A DNA stretch of 64,000 nt from CAVUNY01 sp963843535 (GCA_963843535.1 CAWJKU010000004.1:1302001-1366000); one strand, 5' to 3'. Numbered from the stretch's first letter, positions 1 to 9,129 are shown. Translations and numbers: made by a program. The notes: a model not told the origin generated them from the letters alone.

Positions 1-1
1 T

Positions 2-31
2 TTTTTGTAAATTGCTTCGCAATTTACAAAA
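2..31. repeat. A/T-rich hairpin with TTC/GAA loop at the window edge
   Basis: The sequence forms a near-perfect 14-bp stem closed by a TTC loop, made of a T-run, GTAAATTGC and its complement. The bases after it (ACTCC, then AAACATCAAAATA) match the flank of the hairpin at 57623-57664, so this looks like a copy of the same dispersed palindrome, probably cut by the window edge. It may also act as a terminator for whatever lies upstream. Confidence 0.6.
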
Positions 32-60
32 ACTCCCCCAAACATCAAAATAGAGGAGGA

Positions 61-882
61 ATGATGAAAGAATATCTGGCAAGCCCGAAGAAGAAGATCG
101 ATCTTTCAAAAGATTTCGATCCGGATGATTATGGCGATTGGAAGGGGAAGAAAGATGAGGGAGTAAAGCGCTTCGAGAAACTGCGCCGCGAGCTGGACCA
201 GCTGCAGGAAGTGCTTTATGCTGAACACAAGCAGAAAATCCTGATTGTGCTCCAGGCGATGGATACCGCCGGGAAAGACGGCACAATCCGCAGTGTTTTT
301 GAAGGCGTCAACCCTCAAGGGGTAAAGGTTGCCAGTTTCAAGGTGCCGACCTCGGTCGAAGCCGATCATGACTTTTTATGGAGAATTCACCCGCATGCCC
401 CGGGCAAGGGTGATATTGCGGTTTTCAATCGTTCGCATTATGAACAAGTGCTGGTCGTTCGCGTGCATAATTTGGAACCGGAAAGCGCCTGGCGCTTGCA
501 TTACCGGCAGATCGTCGATTTTGAGCGAATGTTAGCCGAAACTGGCACCACCATTTTAAAATTTTTCCTGCACATCAGCCTGGATGAACAAAAACAACGC
601 CTTCTGGAAAGAATTGATACCCCAGAAAAGCAGTGGAAATTTAGCCCTGGCGACCTTCCCGAACGTAAATTGTGGCCTGAGTATATGAAAGCGTTTGAAG
701 ATGCGATCAATGAAACCAGCACTCCCTGGGCGCCCTGGTACGTGGTTCCAGCCAACCATAACTGGTACCGCAACCTTGTTGTGGCGAGCGTGATCGTTGA
801 CGCACTAAAGAAGCTGGATATGAAATATCCACAGCCGGTAGAGAATATCGCCCAATACCGCAAAGAACTCGGCGCTGCTTGA
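61..882 (+). CDS. ppk2: PPK2-family polyphosphate kinase
   Basis: Product of 273 residues matching the PPK2 family, which transfers phosphate between polyphosphate and nucleotides in the cytoplasm. The P-loop is visible at about residues 65-74 (QAMDTAGKDG, with Lys72), and the Walker B-like segment DIAVFNRSHYE follows at about 120. The length suits a single-domain PPK2. A strong Shine-Dalgarno sequence, GAGGAGG, ends just before the first ATG; the second ATG at 64 has better spacing, so the true start may be one codon later. Its stop is followed at once by the yciH start, so the two are probably cotranscribed. Whether it prefers AMP, ADP or NDP cannot be read from the sequence. Confidence 0.9.
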   Translation: MMKEYLASPKKKIDLSKDFDPDDYGDWKGKKDEGVKRFEKLRRELDQLQEVLYAEHKQKILIVLQAMDTAGKDGTIRSVFEGVNPQGVKVASFKVPTSVEADHDFLWRIHPHAPGKGDIAVFNRSHYEQVLVVRVHNLEPESAWRLHYRQIVDFERMLAETGTTILKFFLHISLDEQKQRLLERIDTPEKQWKFSPGDLPERKLWPEYMKAFEDAINETSTPWAPWYVVPANHNWYRNLVVASVIVDALKKLDMKYPQPVENIAQYRKELGAA

Positions 883-1242
883 ATGAGCCCGCGCAAGGAT
901 AATCCGACGGTCTATTCCAGCCAAAGCGGGAGGATTTGCCCGGACTGCGGGCGGCCGCTTGGCCAATGTGTTTGCCATAAAAAAACTTCTCCGATTCTCA
1001 AAGGTGACGGAATCGTCAGGGTTCAGCGGGAATCAAAAGGCAGGGGCGGCAAGACGGTATCGATCATCACCGGATTAACGATGAACGATGAAATGTTAAG
1101 AAATATGGCCAGCGATCTTAAACGGTTATGCGGTGCGGGGGGTGCAGTAAAGGATGGGGTCATCGAAATTCAAGGCGATCACCGAGATCTTTTGGTGGAT
1201 GCCCTGAAAAAACAGGGCTACAAGGTCAAAAAAGTAGGGTAG
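883..1242 (+). CDS. yciH: SUI1/eIF1-like translation factor YciH
   Basis: 119 residues. The C-terminal half is a SUI1 domain (about 38-118, with the RESKGRGGKTVSIITGL segment) homologous to eukaryotic eIF1 and bacterial YciH, which is thought to act in start-codon selection. The N terminus carries a small metal-knuckle-like cluster, CPDCGRPLGQCVC, at about residues 19-31, as often seen in this family. The ATG directly abuts the TGA of the kinase gene, which indicates translational coupling. Transcription should end at the strong hairpin that follows. Confidence 0.85.
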   Translation: MSPRKDNPTVYSSQSGRICPDCGRPLGQCVCHKKTSPILKGDGIVRVQRESKGRGGKTVSIITGLTMNDEMLRNMASDLKRLCGAGGAVKDGVIEIQGDHRDLLVDALKKQGYKVKKVG

Positions 1243-1256
1243 TTTCAGTTTACGCA

Positions 1257-1300
1257 GCAGGCTGGCCGGGGTCCCCCCCGGCCAGCCTGCTTTTATTTTA
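1257..1300. terminator. Strong intrinsic terminator between convergent yciH and argH
   Basis: A perfect 15-bp GC-rich stem (1257-1271 with 1276-1290) with a 4-base loop is followed by TTTTATTTTA on the plus strand. It lies between the stop of yciH and the stop of argH, which converge, so it chiefly ends the kinase-yciH transcript. Confidence 0.9.
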
Positions 1301-2662
1301 CAGCGCTGCGCGGGCAATTTTCAACTGGTCCTGAACGGCTTGAGGGGATGTGCCGCCGGCAACCGAACGCCGCGAAACCGATGCGTCAAAATCGAAAACA
1401 TCAGCCACATCGGCTTGAAAGATGGAATGAATGGCTTGAAATTCGGAAAGCGGCAGCTCACTGAGCGGCATGGAAAGCTCGTTCGCGCGGCGGACACATT
1501 GCCCGGCGATAGAATGCGCCTGGCGGAAGGGAATGCCGCGCGCCACCAGGTAATCAGCCAGATCCGTCGCCAGCATCGCCGGATCAAGCGCGGCCCGCAT
1601 GCGCTGCGGGTGCACCCGCAGCGTGTCCAGCAGCCCTGAGATTACCGGTAGCATCAGGCATAATGTGTCAGCAGTCTCAAACAGCGCCTGTTTATCCTCT
1701 TGAAGATCCTTGTCGTAAGCGGACGGCAGGCCTTTCAGCGTGGCTAAAAAACCTGCCAGGCGCCCGATGATCGTCCCTGCCTTGCCGCGGGTTAATTCCA
1801 GCGGATCAGGGTTCTTTTTTTGCGGCATCAAGCTGGAGCCGGTCGAATATGCATCGGAAAGCTCGATGAAACCAAATTCGGCCGTTGAAAAGATGATCAG
1901 CATCTCCGCCAGGTGAGACAGATGTACACCGATCAGGGAGGCATCGAAGAGGAATTCGGCGATAAAATCTCTGTTGGATACAGCATCCAGGCTGTTGGGG
2001 GCAACCTGGCTGAAACCTAATTGCTCTGCCAGGAAAGACCGGTCTACCGGAAAGGGAGCGCCGGCCAGCGCGCCCGCGCCCAGGGGTAATATCGCGGTAC
2101 GCTGGCGAAGCTGGATGAGGCGCTGGCGGTCGGCGCCTAGCGGCCAGAAGTGAGAAAGCCACCAGTGGCTGAGCAGGACCGGTTGGGCGCGTTGTAAATG
2201 CGTATAGCCCGGGAGGATAATTCCCGTGTCTCTCTCAGCACGGTTGGCGAGGGTTACCTGCACGTTTCGCAGGAGGGAATTGACCTGGTCGATCATGTGC
2301 ATGAGCCACAGCCGGGTATCCGTGGCGACCTGGTCATTGCGGCTGCGTCCGGTGTGCAGTTTTCCCGCGACCGGGCCGATGCGCTCTGTCAGAATTCGTT
2401 CGACGGCGGTATGAATATCTTCATCATTCGCATCCGGTTTGAACTTCTCTGCCAGGATTTCTGCCAAAATCGATTGTAAGCCCTGCACAATTTGATCGGT
2501 TTCGCCAGCGGTCAGGACGGCGGCATTTTGCAGCCCTTGCGCCCAGGCAATCGAACCGCGAACATCTGCTTCAGCAAGTCGCTGGTCAAACTCCAGGGAT
2601 TGGTTGTATTGGTAAGCTAATTCGTCCGGGCTGCTGGAAAAACGACCTCCCCAAAGCTTCAT
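1298..2662 (-). CDS. argH: Argininosuccinate lyase
   Basis: 454 residues, the usual length. ArgH cleaves argininosuccinate to arginine and fumarate in the last step of arginine synthesis. The fumarase/aspartase superfamily signature GSSLMPQKKNPD is at about residues 275-286 and carries the catalytic serine. The substrate-binding TGRSRNDQ is at about 104-111, and YTHLQRAQ with its conserved His is at about 153-160. A good ribosome site (AAGGAGGAAG) precedes the ATG. It lies 126 bases downstream of argG on the same strand, so the pair is most likely one operon. A palindrome occupies the gap just upstream of the ribosome site. Confidence 0.97.
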   Translation of the reverse strand: MKLWGGRFSSSPDELAYQYNQSLEFDQRLAEADVRGSIAWAQGLQNAAVLTAGETDQIVQGLQSILAEILAEKFKPDANDEDIHTAVERILTERIGPVAGKLHTGRSRNDQVATDTRLWLMHMIDQVNSLLRNVQVTLANRAERDTGIILPGYTHLQRAQPVLLSHWWLSHFWPLGADRQRLIQLRQRTAILPLGAGALAGAPFPVDRSFLAEQLGFSQVAPNSLDAVSNRDFIAEFLFDASLIGVHLSHLAEMLIIFSTAEFGFIELSDAYSTGSSLMPQKKNPDPLELTRGKAGTIIGRLAGFLATLKGLPSAYDKDLQEDKQALFETADTLCLMLPVISGLLDTLRVHPQRMRAALDPAMLATDLADYLVARGIPFRQAHSIAGQCVRRANELSMPLSELPLSEFQAIHSIFQADVADVFDFDASVSRRSVAGGTSPQAVQDQLKIARAAL

Positions 2663-2679
2663 ACTTCCTCCTTATATAA

Positions 2680-2733
2680 CCTAACCCCCTCTGCTCCCCC
2701 TTCCCGACCCGGGAAGGGGGAAGGGGGGTTAGG
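2680..2733. repeat. 54-bp GC-rich palindrome in the argG-argH gap
   Basis: An imperfect inverted repeat runs from CCTAACCCCC to its complement GGGGGTTAGG and encloses an inner hairpin, CCCCCTTCCCG with CGGGAAGGGGG. The same inner hairpin type occurs in the MITE-like element near 40391-40416. It sits upstream of the argH ribosome site and would form a stable structure in the argG-argH mRNA. Immediately beyond it, 2756-2782 carries a half copy of the AAAAACACCCTGGCAACAT motif shared with other intergenic hairpins in the window. Confidence 0.7.
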
Positions 2734-2788
2734 TGATTTGCGTGGCCCGCAATAGCGCGAAAAAACACCCTGGCAACATTTGGCAATC

Positions 2789-4087
2789 TCAGTCGCGCTT
2801 AAACTTGGAATAATCAGGAGTATCGTAATCGGTTGGGACGCCAGTGGTGATTTCACGCATGGCTTGCACTTTCAACGGAAGTCCAAAGAGGGTGATAAAA
2901 CCTTCGGCATCACTCTGGTCGTAAACGCTGTCCTGGCCGAATGTCGCGAAGTCTTCACGGTACAGGCTGTAACGGCTCTGGCGTCCGATCGGGATCACAT
3001 TACCTTTATACAATTTCAGGCGCACCTTCCCGCTAACCGGTTCCTGGGTCTTTTCGAAGAAGGCATCCAACGCTTCGCGCAGCGGCGTGAACCACTGCCC
3101 ATAATACACCAGTTCAGCATAACGCTGAGCCAGCACGTCTTTATAGTGCAGTGTTTCTTTATCCAGAGTAATCGATTCTAATTCACGGTGAGCGGCCAGC
3201 AAGATCGTTCCCCCGGGTGTTTCGTACACACCATGCGATTTCATGCCCACCAGGCGATTTTCGACCAGGTCAACCCGGCCAATCGCGTGCAGGCCGCCAA
3301 TTTGATTCAGGGTCTCTATCATGGTTGCGGGAGAAAGCGCTTTGCCATCCAGGCGGACCGGGTAACCTTTTTCGAATTCCAATTCAATGATCAGGGGTTG
3401 ATCCGGCGCTTTTTCTGGAGAATTTGACAGCACGAACATCGCTTCTTCCGGCTCGACCCAGGGATCTTCCAGCAGTCCGCCCTCATGCGAGATGTGCCAT
3501 AAATTCCGGTCGCGGCTGTAAATTGATTTTTTCGAGGCAGTAACAGGGATATTGTGCGCATCGGCGTAAGCTAACGCATCTTCGCGCGATTTGATATCCC
3601 ATTCCCGCCAGGGAGCGATCACTTTCAGGCGTGGATCGAGGGCCATGAAAGTCAGCTCAAAGCGCACCTGGTCATTGCCTTTGCCTGTGCAGCCGTGAGC
3701 AACTGCATCCGCGCCTTCCTGTTGAGCGATCAGCACCTGATGTTTGGCGATCAAAGGGCGGGCAATCGAAGTGCCAAGCATGTACTTCCGCTCGTAAATC
3801 GCGCCTGAGCGTAGCAGGGGGAACAGGTAATCTTTTGCGAATTCTTCACGCAGATCCTTGATGAACAGCTTACTGGCGCCGCTGGCTTTGGCTTTGGCAG
3901 GCAGCCCGGATGTCTCTTCGCCCTGGCCTACGTCTGCGCAGTAGCAGATCACTTCGCAGCCGTAATTTTCGATCAACCAGGGGACGATCACCGATGTGTC
4001 GAGACCACCGGAATAAGCCAGCACTACTTTATTGATTTTGGGCTTTCCGGTCTCACTCGATTCAGATGTGGGGGCGGTCTTAGACAT
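2789..4087 (-). CDS. argG: Argininosuccinate synthase
   Basis: 432 residues from the ATG at 4087. It condenses citrulline and aspartate with ATP hydrolysis to AMP. The N-type ATP pyrophosphatase P-loop AYSGGLDTS is at residues 24-32, after a short polar N-terminal extension. I chose 4087 because AAGGAG lies 7 bases upstream. The reading frame stays open about 150 bases further to a TTG, but that stretch contains the leader terminator and encodes no conserved protein. It is the first gene of the argG-argH operon, driven by the promoter at 4252-4280 and apparently controlled by an attenuator in its leader. Confidence 0.97.
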   Translation of the reverse strand: MSKTAPTSESSETGKPKINKVVLAYSGGLDTSVIVPWLIENYGCEVICYCADVGQGEETSGLPAKAKASGASKLFIKDLREEFAKDYLFPLLRSGAIYERKYMLGTSIARPLIAKHQVLIAQQEGADAVAHGCTGKGNDQVRFELTFMALDPRLKVIAPWREWDIKSREDALAYADAHNIPVTASKKSIYSRDRNLWHISHEGGLLEDPWVEPEEAMFVLSNSPEKAPDQPLIIELEFEKGYPVRLDGKALSPATMIETLNQIGGLHAIGRVDLVENRLVGMKSHGVYETPGGTILLAAHRELESITLDKETLHYKDVLAQRYAELVYYGQWFTPLREALDAFFEKTQEPVSGKVRLKLYKGNVIPIGRQSRYSLYREDFATFGQDSVYDQSDAEGFITLFGLPLKVQAMREITTGVPTDYDTPDYSKFKRD

Positions 4088-4106
4088 AGCATTTCTCCTT
4101 AGCAGT

Positions 4107-4139
4107 TTAAAAGAATCGAGCCCTCCAGGAGAGGGCTCG
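4107..4139 (-). terminator. Leader (attenuator) terminator upstream of argG
   Basis: On the minus strand a perfect 9-bp stem, CGAGCCCTC with GAGGGCTCG, and a 5-base loop are followed by ATTCTTTTAA. It lies between the argG promoter and the argG ribosome site, where an intrinsic terminator makes sense only as a conditional stop. It follows a short Arg-containing leader ORF (4203-4241). Confidence 0.75.
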
Positions 4140-4202
4140 TTGAGAGAAAATTTAGGAAAGAGCGGTGCAGCGCGAACAGCCAACTCCAAAGTTTGGTGGG
4201 AG

Positions 4203-4241
4203 TCAGGTGGTTCGTCGTGAGCGGAGGATGGCGGCAATCAT
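4203..4241 (-). CDS. Putative Arg-rich leader peptide of the argGH operon
   Basis: A 12-codon ORF starts with ATG at 4241 and ends with TGA at 4203; it encodes MIAAILRSRRTT, with three arginine codons (CGC, CGA, CGA) near the end. It begins about four bases after the predicted transcription start, so it would be read from a nearly leaderless mRNA. A terminator hairpin follows 64 bases downstream. The layout (promoter, short ORF rich in the end-product amino acid, terminator, biosynthetic gene) is that of classical attenuation. No expression evidence exists here, and ORFs this short arise by chance, so this is inference. Confidence 0.45.
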   Translation of the reverse strand: MIAAILRSRRTT

Positions 4242-4251
4242 CACGAAATGA

Positions 4252-4280
4252 ATATTATCTTGATTCTGTTTTTTTGTCAA
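4252..4280 (-). promoter_or_regulatory. Sigma-70-type promoter of argG
   Basis: On the minus strand a perfect TTGACA (4275-4280) is separated by exactly 17 bases from TAATAT (4252-4257). Transcription should start near 4245, giving a leader of about 160 bases before argG. Confidence 0.85.
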
Positions 4281-4483
4281 CCGCAGTTTGTGGTAAACTC
4301 AACGCTTGATTGCACTATTGTCTATCCAATAAATAGTAATTGGCAGGCAAAGTAATTTAAGGTACAAGTTGTTTTCTGGCGTAACCATCTGAAAAGCCAA
4401 GGGTTATAGCAGGATGTAGTCCATCATTGCGACTAATCATTAAGCTCGGTAAAAAACGAAAAATATTTCGGAGGTAAGTCAAT
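4281..4483 (+). promoter_or_regulatory. Upstream region of the Pfa-like operon
   Basis: The roughly 200 bases between the argG promoter and the first synthase gene hold no ORF. A weak promoter candidate is TTGATT (4306-4311), a 17-base spacer and ATAAAT (4329-4334); it would give a 5' leader of about 140 bases. The ribosome site CGGAGG lies just upstream of the ATG at 4484. I see no recognisable operator or riboswitch. Confidence 0.35.
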
Positions 4484-7400
4484 ATGGCGAAGAAAAACAA
4501 TTCTGCGGATAATGTCAACCGCAAGCTGAGAACCACGCCCATCGCTGTCATTGGTATGGCATCTGTTTTCCCTCAGGCGCACAACCTGGATGAGTATTGG
4601 GACAATATTCTTAATAAAATTAACTGCATAACCGACGTGCCTGCCTCGCACTGGAGTGTTGAAGATTATTATGATCCTGATCCCAAGGTTCCCGACAAGA
4701 TTTATTCTAAACGCGGCGGTTTTATCCCAGATATTGATTTTGATCCCATGGAGTTTGGCTTACCCCCAAATATTCTAGAGGTAACCGATGTCTCACAGCT
4801 GCTTGGTCTGGTTGTCGCGAAAGACGCACTGGAAGACGCCGGGTACAGTGAAGCGCGAGATTTCAGCCGTGAACAAACCGGGGTGATCCTGGGCGTGGTA
4901 GGGATGTCTTCCAAGCTGGTTCAGCCTCTCTTCAGCCGATTGCAGTATCCCGTGTGGGAAAAAGTGCTCCTCAGTGCGGGCGTTCCAAAAGACGACACTC
5001 AAACAATTATCGAGAAAATCAAATCTGCCTATGTCGGGTGGGATGAAAATGCTTTTCCTGGCGCGATCGGTAATGTCATCGCCGGGCGTATCGCCAACCG
5101 CTTTGACCTGGGCGGCACGAACTGCACAATCGACGCCGCGTGCGGCAGCTCGCTGGCTGCTGCGCGGATGGCAGTCATGGAATTAACCGAAGGCCGGGCA
5201 GACATGATGATTACCGGCGGCGTTGACGTAGACAATTCTGTCCTGACTTATATGTGCTTCAGTAAAACGCCGGCGTTTTCGAAGGAAGAGATGGTGCGGA
5301 CCTTCGATGCCGATGCGGATGGGATGATGGTTGGAGAAGGCATCGGCATGCTGGTCCTGAAACGCCTCGAGGATGCGGAACGGGATGGCGACCGGATCTA
5401 TGCTGTCATTAAAGGCATCGGCTCTTCCAGTGATGGGCGGTTTAAAAGCATTTATGCGCCGCGCTCTGAGGGCCAGGCAAAAGCCATTCGCCGGGCGTAC
5501 GCGGATGCCGGCTTTACCCCCGATACAGTCGGTCTGGTAGAAGCTCACGGCACGGGAACCATGGCTGGAGACCCGGCCGAATTTAACGGCATGCAGCTGG
5601 TGTTTGGCGAAGGTAATCCCAAAAAGCAGGTGATCGCGCTTGGTTCAGTGAAATCGCAGATCGGACACACGAAATCGACTGCCGGTGCAGCCAGCCTGAT
5701 TAAAGCCACCCTGGCGCTGTATCACAAAGTCCTGCCGGCTACGATTAATGTCAAGAAACCCAATCCAAAGCTGGATATTGAAAATACTCCGTTTTATATC
5801 AATACGGAAACTCGCCCCTGGATTCGACCGGATGGTGGACACCCGCGCCGCGCTGCATTGAGCTCATTTGGCTTCGGCGGCACGAATTACCACATGGTCC
5901 TGGAAGAGTACACTTCCGACCACCAATCCGCTTATCGGATCAACCGGGTAGCGCACATGGTTTTGCTGGATGCGCCGACTCAAGCCATGCTCTTAGCGAA
6001 AAGCCAGGATAGCCTGTCCGAATTGAAGGATGAGAATGGTGAAGCGGCTTTTTATACTCTGAACCAGGCTGCCCAGGAGCGTGAGATTCCATTGAACCAT
6101 TCTCGAGTAGGTTTTGTGGCTGAGACACGCGAAGACGCGGCTGCTCTGCTGCAAACCGCCATCGATTTGATGAAGGAAAAAGCTCAAGATGAATCATGGG
6201 AAAGTCCTAAGGGGATTTTCTACCGAAAATCTGGAATCGATTCCAAGGGGAAAGTGGTTGCATTATTCCCCGGACAGGGAGCCCAGTACGTAGAAATGGG
6301 TAGAGAGCTGGCGATTAATTTCCCCACTGTTCGCCAGGTTTTCGCGCAAATGGACGGCTTATTTATTAAAGCTGGAGAAGAAGCGCTTTCATCTACAGTT
6401 TATCCCATCCCTGTTTTTGACTCTAAGGACCGGGATGCCCAAAATGAAAACCTGACCAAAACGCAAAATGCGCAGCCTGCGATTGGCGCGCTGAGTGCCG
6501 CGGTTTACAAAGTGCTCCAACAAGGTGGATTCCGTCCGGATTTCACTGCCGGGCACAGCTTTGGCGAGCTTACCGCCTTGTGGGCAGCCGGTGTTTTGAG
6601 CGAAATGGACTTTTATTCCCTGGCGAAAGCCCGCGGTAAAGCGATGGCTCCACCAGATGATGCCAGTTTCGATGCTGGGACCATGCTGGCGGTGAAAGGT
6701 GATGTTGACCAGATCCGCGCCGAACTGGTTAATTTGCCCGGCGTTACTCTGGCGAACTGGAATTCGAAAAACCAGGTGGTTTTGGCCGGTACGAAACCAT
6801 TAATCGCCCAGGCTCAGCAAATTTTGGGCGATAAAGGTTTCTCCGTCATTCCTCTGACCGTATCCGCAGCTTTCCATACACCTCTGGTCGGCCACGCCCA
6901 GAAACCATTTGCCGGCGTTATTCAAAAAACCACATTCAATAAACCCCAGGTTCGCGTCTTTTCCAATTCGACGGGTGCTGAACACAGCACTGATCCCAGG
7001 GAAATCAAGGCGCTGCTCTCCGAGCATATCCTTAATCCCGTTCTCTGGAAGGATGAAATCGAATCGATTTATGCCGCCGGCGGGTATTTCTTTGTGGAAT
7101 GCGGGCCGAAAAATATCCTGACGAACCTGGTCGATAACATTCTGGCGGATAAACCCCATGTGGCGGTTGCCATGAATGGCAGCGCGAAAAAAGACAGCGA
7201 CCGCCAGATGCGCGAAGCAATTGTCAAATTAAAAGTGGCGGGCTTGAATTTGGGAACGGTCGATCCATTCCAGAACCGTAAGCCGCTCTTGCCCAAGAAA
7301 CGCAGCGCGGTTACCGTAAAACTGAACGGCGGTCTATTGGTATCTGAAAAAACTCGCAAGGGATTTGAAAAAGCTTTGAACGATGGCTTTAAGCTTATCA

Positions 7401-9085
7401 AACCCCAGCTCCCCCCACCTGCTGCCTCCCCGTTGATCAAAGAACCTGTTTCTGATGCCGCTGCGCCCGCCCCCTTACCTGCTCCAATTCAGACTCCGCC
7501 GGCTCCATCTGTTCAATACTCGGTGGCCCAGACGGATTTAGACCAGGCATTACACAGGCTGCAAACCCAGCAAAGCGAAGCCGCCCATGTTCACGAACAG
7601 TATCTGGTGAATGAGGGTGAATACGGGAGGATTTTCTCCCAGATCACCCAAATGGGCGTGGGATTGGTATCAAATCCCAATTCAAATTCGCAGCAGATCG
7701 ACCAGGCTCTGGCTGCGCTGCAGAGTATCGAGCGCAGCATGATGCGTTTCCACGACCACCAGGCCGAAACCCTGCGGGTTCACGAGCAGTACCTGAAAGG
7801 GCAGGAAGAATTTGCCAGGCAGTACGTATCCCTGGTGAAGCAGCAGCTTGGAACTTATGTAACGGCTCCTGTTCAGGCTTCGCCCGTACCTGTTGTACCC
7901 GTCGTCATGCCAGCCGCGATCGCTCCACCGCAGCCCTTGCCCCAGAAACCACCTGAGCAGGTCCAAAAGGTCATTCCGCAGGTCACAGTCAGTCCCAGCC
8001 CGCTCGTCCTGGAATCTCCCAAGAATGGGAATGGGGCGAAAGCCAGCCCGGTTTCGGCTCCGGCACCGGTGGTCAAAGAAACCCCTGCCCAGGGCGCACC
8101 CGCGGCAGGTGTCCGGGATTACGGTAAAAGTCTGCTGGCGATTGTCAGTGAGAAGACGGGTTATCCGACCGAAATGCTCGATTTGAACATGGATATGGAA
8201 GCGGATCTTGGCATCGATTCAATCAAGCGTGTGGAAATCGTAGGCGCGATGCGCGAGATTTATCCCAACCTGGCCAAAATGGAGGCTGAGACCTTTGCCG
8301 AAATTCATACCCTGGGCCAGATCATCGAATTTATGAACCAATCCCTGGGCTCAGCGCCTGCCGCCGCCGTTCAGCAGCAAGCTGCAACCGCACCTGCTGC
8401 ACAAATCCTTGCTCCAGCGGTTGCTCCCACCCCTGCTTCTCGTTCTGCCAGCGGCGAAGAAGTGGCGAAAGCATTACTGGCGATTGTCAGCGAAAAAACT
8501 GGCTATCCGACCGAAATGCTGGACCTGACCATGGATATGGAAGCCGACCTCGGAATTGACTCCATCAAGCGGGTGGAAATTCTGGGCGGTATGCGCGAAG
8601 TTTACCCTGACTTGCCGAAAGTTGACCCGGAAGTTTTTGCCGAGATGCACACTTTGAGCCAGGTGATCGAGCATATCAGCCGGGTTCTGCCAGGAGCCGT
8701 TCCATCAGAGTCCAATGTCATGGTTGTACCCTCTTCCCAACCCGCTGTGCCACCTCTGCCAGTAACCGCGGCGCCGGTTGAACAGTCTGCTCCGGCAGCT
8801 CCAGTGTTAGCCACGGGCAGCAGTCAGGATATGGCAAAAGGCTTACTTTCGGTTGTCAGCGAAAAGACCGGTTATCCGCCCGAAATGCTCGAATTAAATA
8901 TGGATATGGAAGCGGATCTCGGCATTGACTCGATCAAGAAAGTTGAAATTATGGGCGCCATGCGGGAACTGTATCCGCACCTACCCAAGGCGGATCCTGA
9001 GGCCTTTGCTGAAGCGCGTACCCTGGGCCAGGTCGTCGATTACCTGGGCAAACTGGCTGGGGAGGCAACACCCGCCCCTTTCTAA
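4484..9085 (+). CDS. pfaA: PfaA-like synthase subunit: KS-AT-three tandem ACPs
   Basis: 1533 residues, the core of a PUFA-synthase-like system. Domains: ketosynthase about 15-480 with Cys220 in DAACGSS, His355 in EAHGTGT and His395 in GHTKS; acyltransferase about 600-930 with Ser692 in GHSFGE; a Pro/Ala-rich linker; and three near-identical ACPs whose LGIDSIK motifs put the phosphopantetheine on Ser1246, Ser1360 and Ser1483. The surroundings of the KS cysteine (MMITGG, FSKTPAF) are typical of PfaA rather than of modular PKS. Usual PfaA proteins continue into KR and DH. Here the frame ends at TAA 9083-9085, directly after the slippery heptamer CCCTTTC, and the missing domains follow in two further ORFs. 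Malonyl- or methylmalonyl-CoA is the likely AT substrate; the lipid product is unknown. Confidence 0.92.
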   Translation: MAKKNNSADNVNRKLRTTPIAVIGMASVFPQAHNLDEYWDNILNKINCITDVPASHWSVEDYYDPDPKVPDKIYSKRGGFIPDIDFDPMEFGLPPNILEVTDVSQLLGLVVAKDALEDAGYSEARDFSREQTGVILGVVGMSSKLVQPLFSRLQYPVWEKVLLSAGVPKDDTQTIIEKIKSAYVGWDENAFPGAIGNVIAGRIANRFDLGGTNCTIDAACGSSLAAARMAVMELTEGRADMMITGGVDVDNSVLTYMCFSKTPAFSKEEMVRTFDADADGMMVGEGIGMLVLKRLEDAERDGDRIYAVIKGIGSSSDGRFKSIYAPRSEGQAKAIRRAYADAGFTPDTVGLVEAHGTGTMAGDPAEFNGMQLVFGEGNPKKQVIALGSVKSQIGHTKSTAGAASLIKATLALYHKVLPATINVKKPNPKLDIENTPFYINTETRPWIRPDGGHPRRAALSSFGFGGTNYHMVLEEYTSDHQSAYRINRVAHMVLLDAPTQAMLLAKSQDSLSELKDENGEAAFYTLNQAAQEREIPLNHSRVGFVAETREDAAALLQTAIDLMKEKAQDESWESPKGIFYRKSGIDSKGKVVALFPGQGAQYVEMGRELAINFPTVRQVFAQMDGLFIKAGEEALSSTVYPIPVFDSKDRDAQNENLTKTQNAQPAIGALSAAVYKVLQQGGFRPDFTAGHSFGELTALWAAGVLSEMDFYSLAKARGKAMAPPDDASFDAGTMLAVKGDVDQIRAELVNLPGVTLANWNSKNQVVLAGTKPLIAQAQQILGDKGFSVIPLTVSAAFHTPLVGHAQKPFAGVIQKTTFNKPQVRVFSNSTGAEHSTDPREIKALLSEHILNPVLWKDEIESIYAAGGYFFVECGPKNILTNLVDNILADKPHVAVAMNGSAKKDSDRQMREAIVKLKVAGLNLGTVDPFQNRKPLLPKKRSAVTVKLNGGLLVSEKTRKGFEKALNDGFKLIKPQLPPPAASPLIKEPVSDAAAPAPLPAPIQTPPAPSVQYSVAQTDLDQALHRLQTQQSEAAHVHEQYLVNEGEYGRIFSQITQMGVGLVSNPNSNSQQIDQALAALQSIERSMMRFHDHQAETLRVHEQYLKGQEEFARQYVSLVKQQLGTYVTAPVQASPVPVVPVVMPAAIAPPQPLPQKPPEQVQKVIPQVTVSPSPLVLESPKNGNGAKASPVSAPAPVVKETPAQGAPAAGVRDYGKSLLAIVSEKTGYPTEMLDLNMDMEADLGIDSIKRVEIVGAMREIYPNLAKMEAETFAEIHTLGQIIEFMNQSLGSAPAAAVQQQAATAPAAQILAPAVAPTPASRSASGEEVAKALLAIVSEKTGYPTEMLDLTMDMEADLGIDSIKRVEILGGMREVYPDLPKVDPEVFAEMHTLSQVIEHISRVLPGAVPSESNVMVVPSSQPAVPPLPVTAAPVEQSAPAAPVLATGSSQDMAKGLLSVVSEKTGYPPEMLELNMDMEADLGIDSIKKVEIMGAMRELYPHLPKADPEAFAEARTLGQVVDYLGKLAGEATPAPF
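9076..9082 (+). other. Candidate -1 ribosomal frameshift site CCCTTTC
   Basis: In the zero frame of the KS-AT-ACP gene the bases read C CCT TTC, then TAA. This is an exact X XXY YYZ heptamer placed directly before the stop. Slipping back one base gives CCC TTT CTA ATC and continues without a stop into the 9130-9843 ORF, whose product is the next expected PfaA segment. A possible 5-bp stem (CCCAC with GTGGG) lies about 30 bases downstream, further than usual. A lost C in the run of four Cs would give the same picture. Confidence 0.4.
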
Positions 9086-9129
9086 TCGAGGCAGCGATTG
9101 AAATTACCGGTCCCACCGTTCGCCGTGGG

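Noticed and set aside
4088..4237. N-terminal extension of argG by 50 codons to a TTG
   Set aside because: It translates the leader terminator and has no ArgG homology; a good ribosome site precedes the ATG at 4087.
4100..4245. T-box riboswitch upstream of argG
   Set aside because: No GGGUGGNACCGCG-like antiterminator sequence or stem I layout can be recognised, and argG is not an aminoacyl-tRNA synthetase gene.
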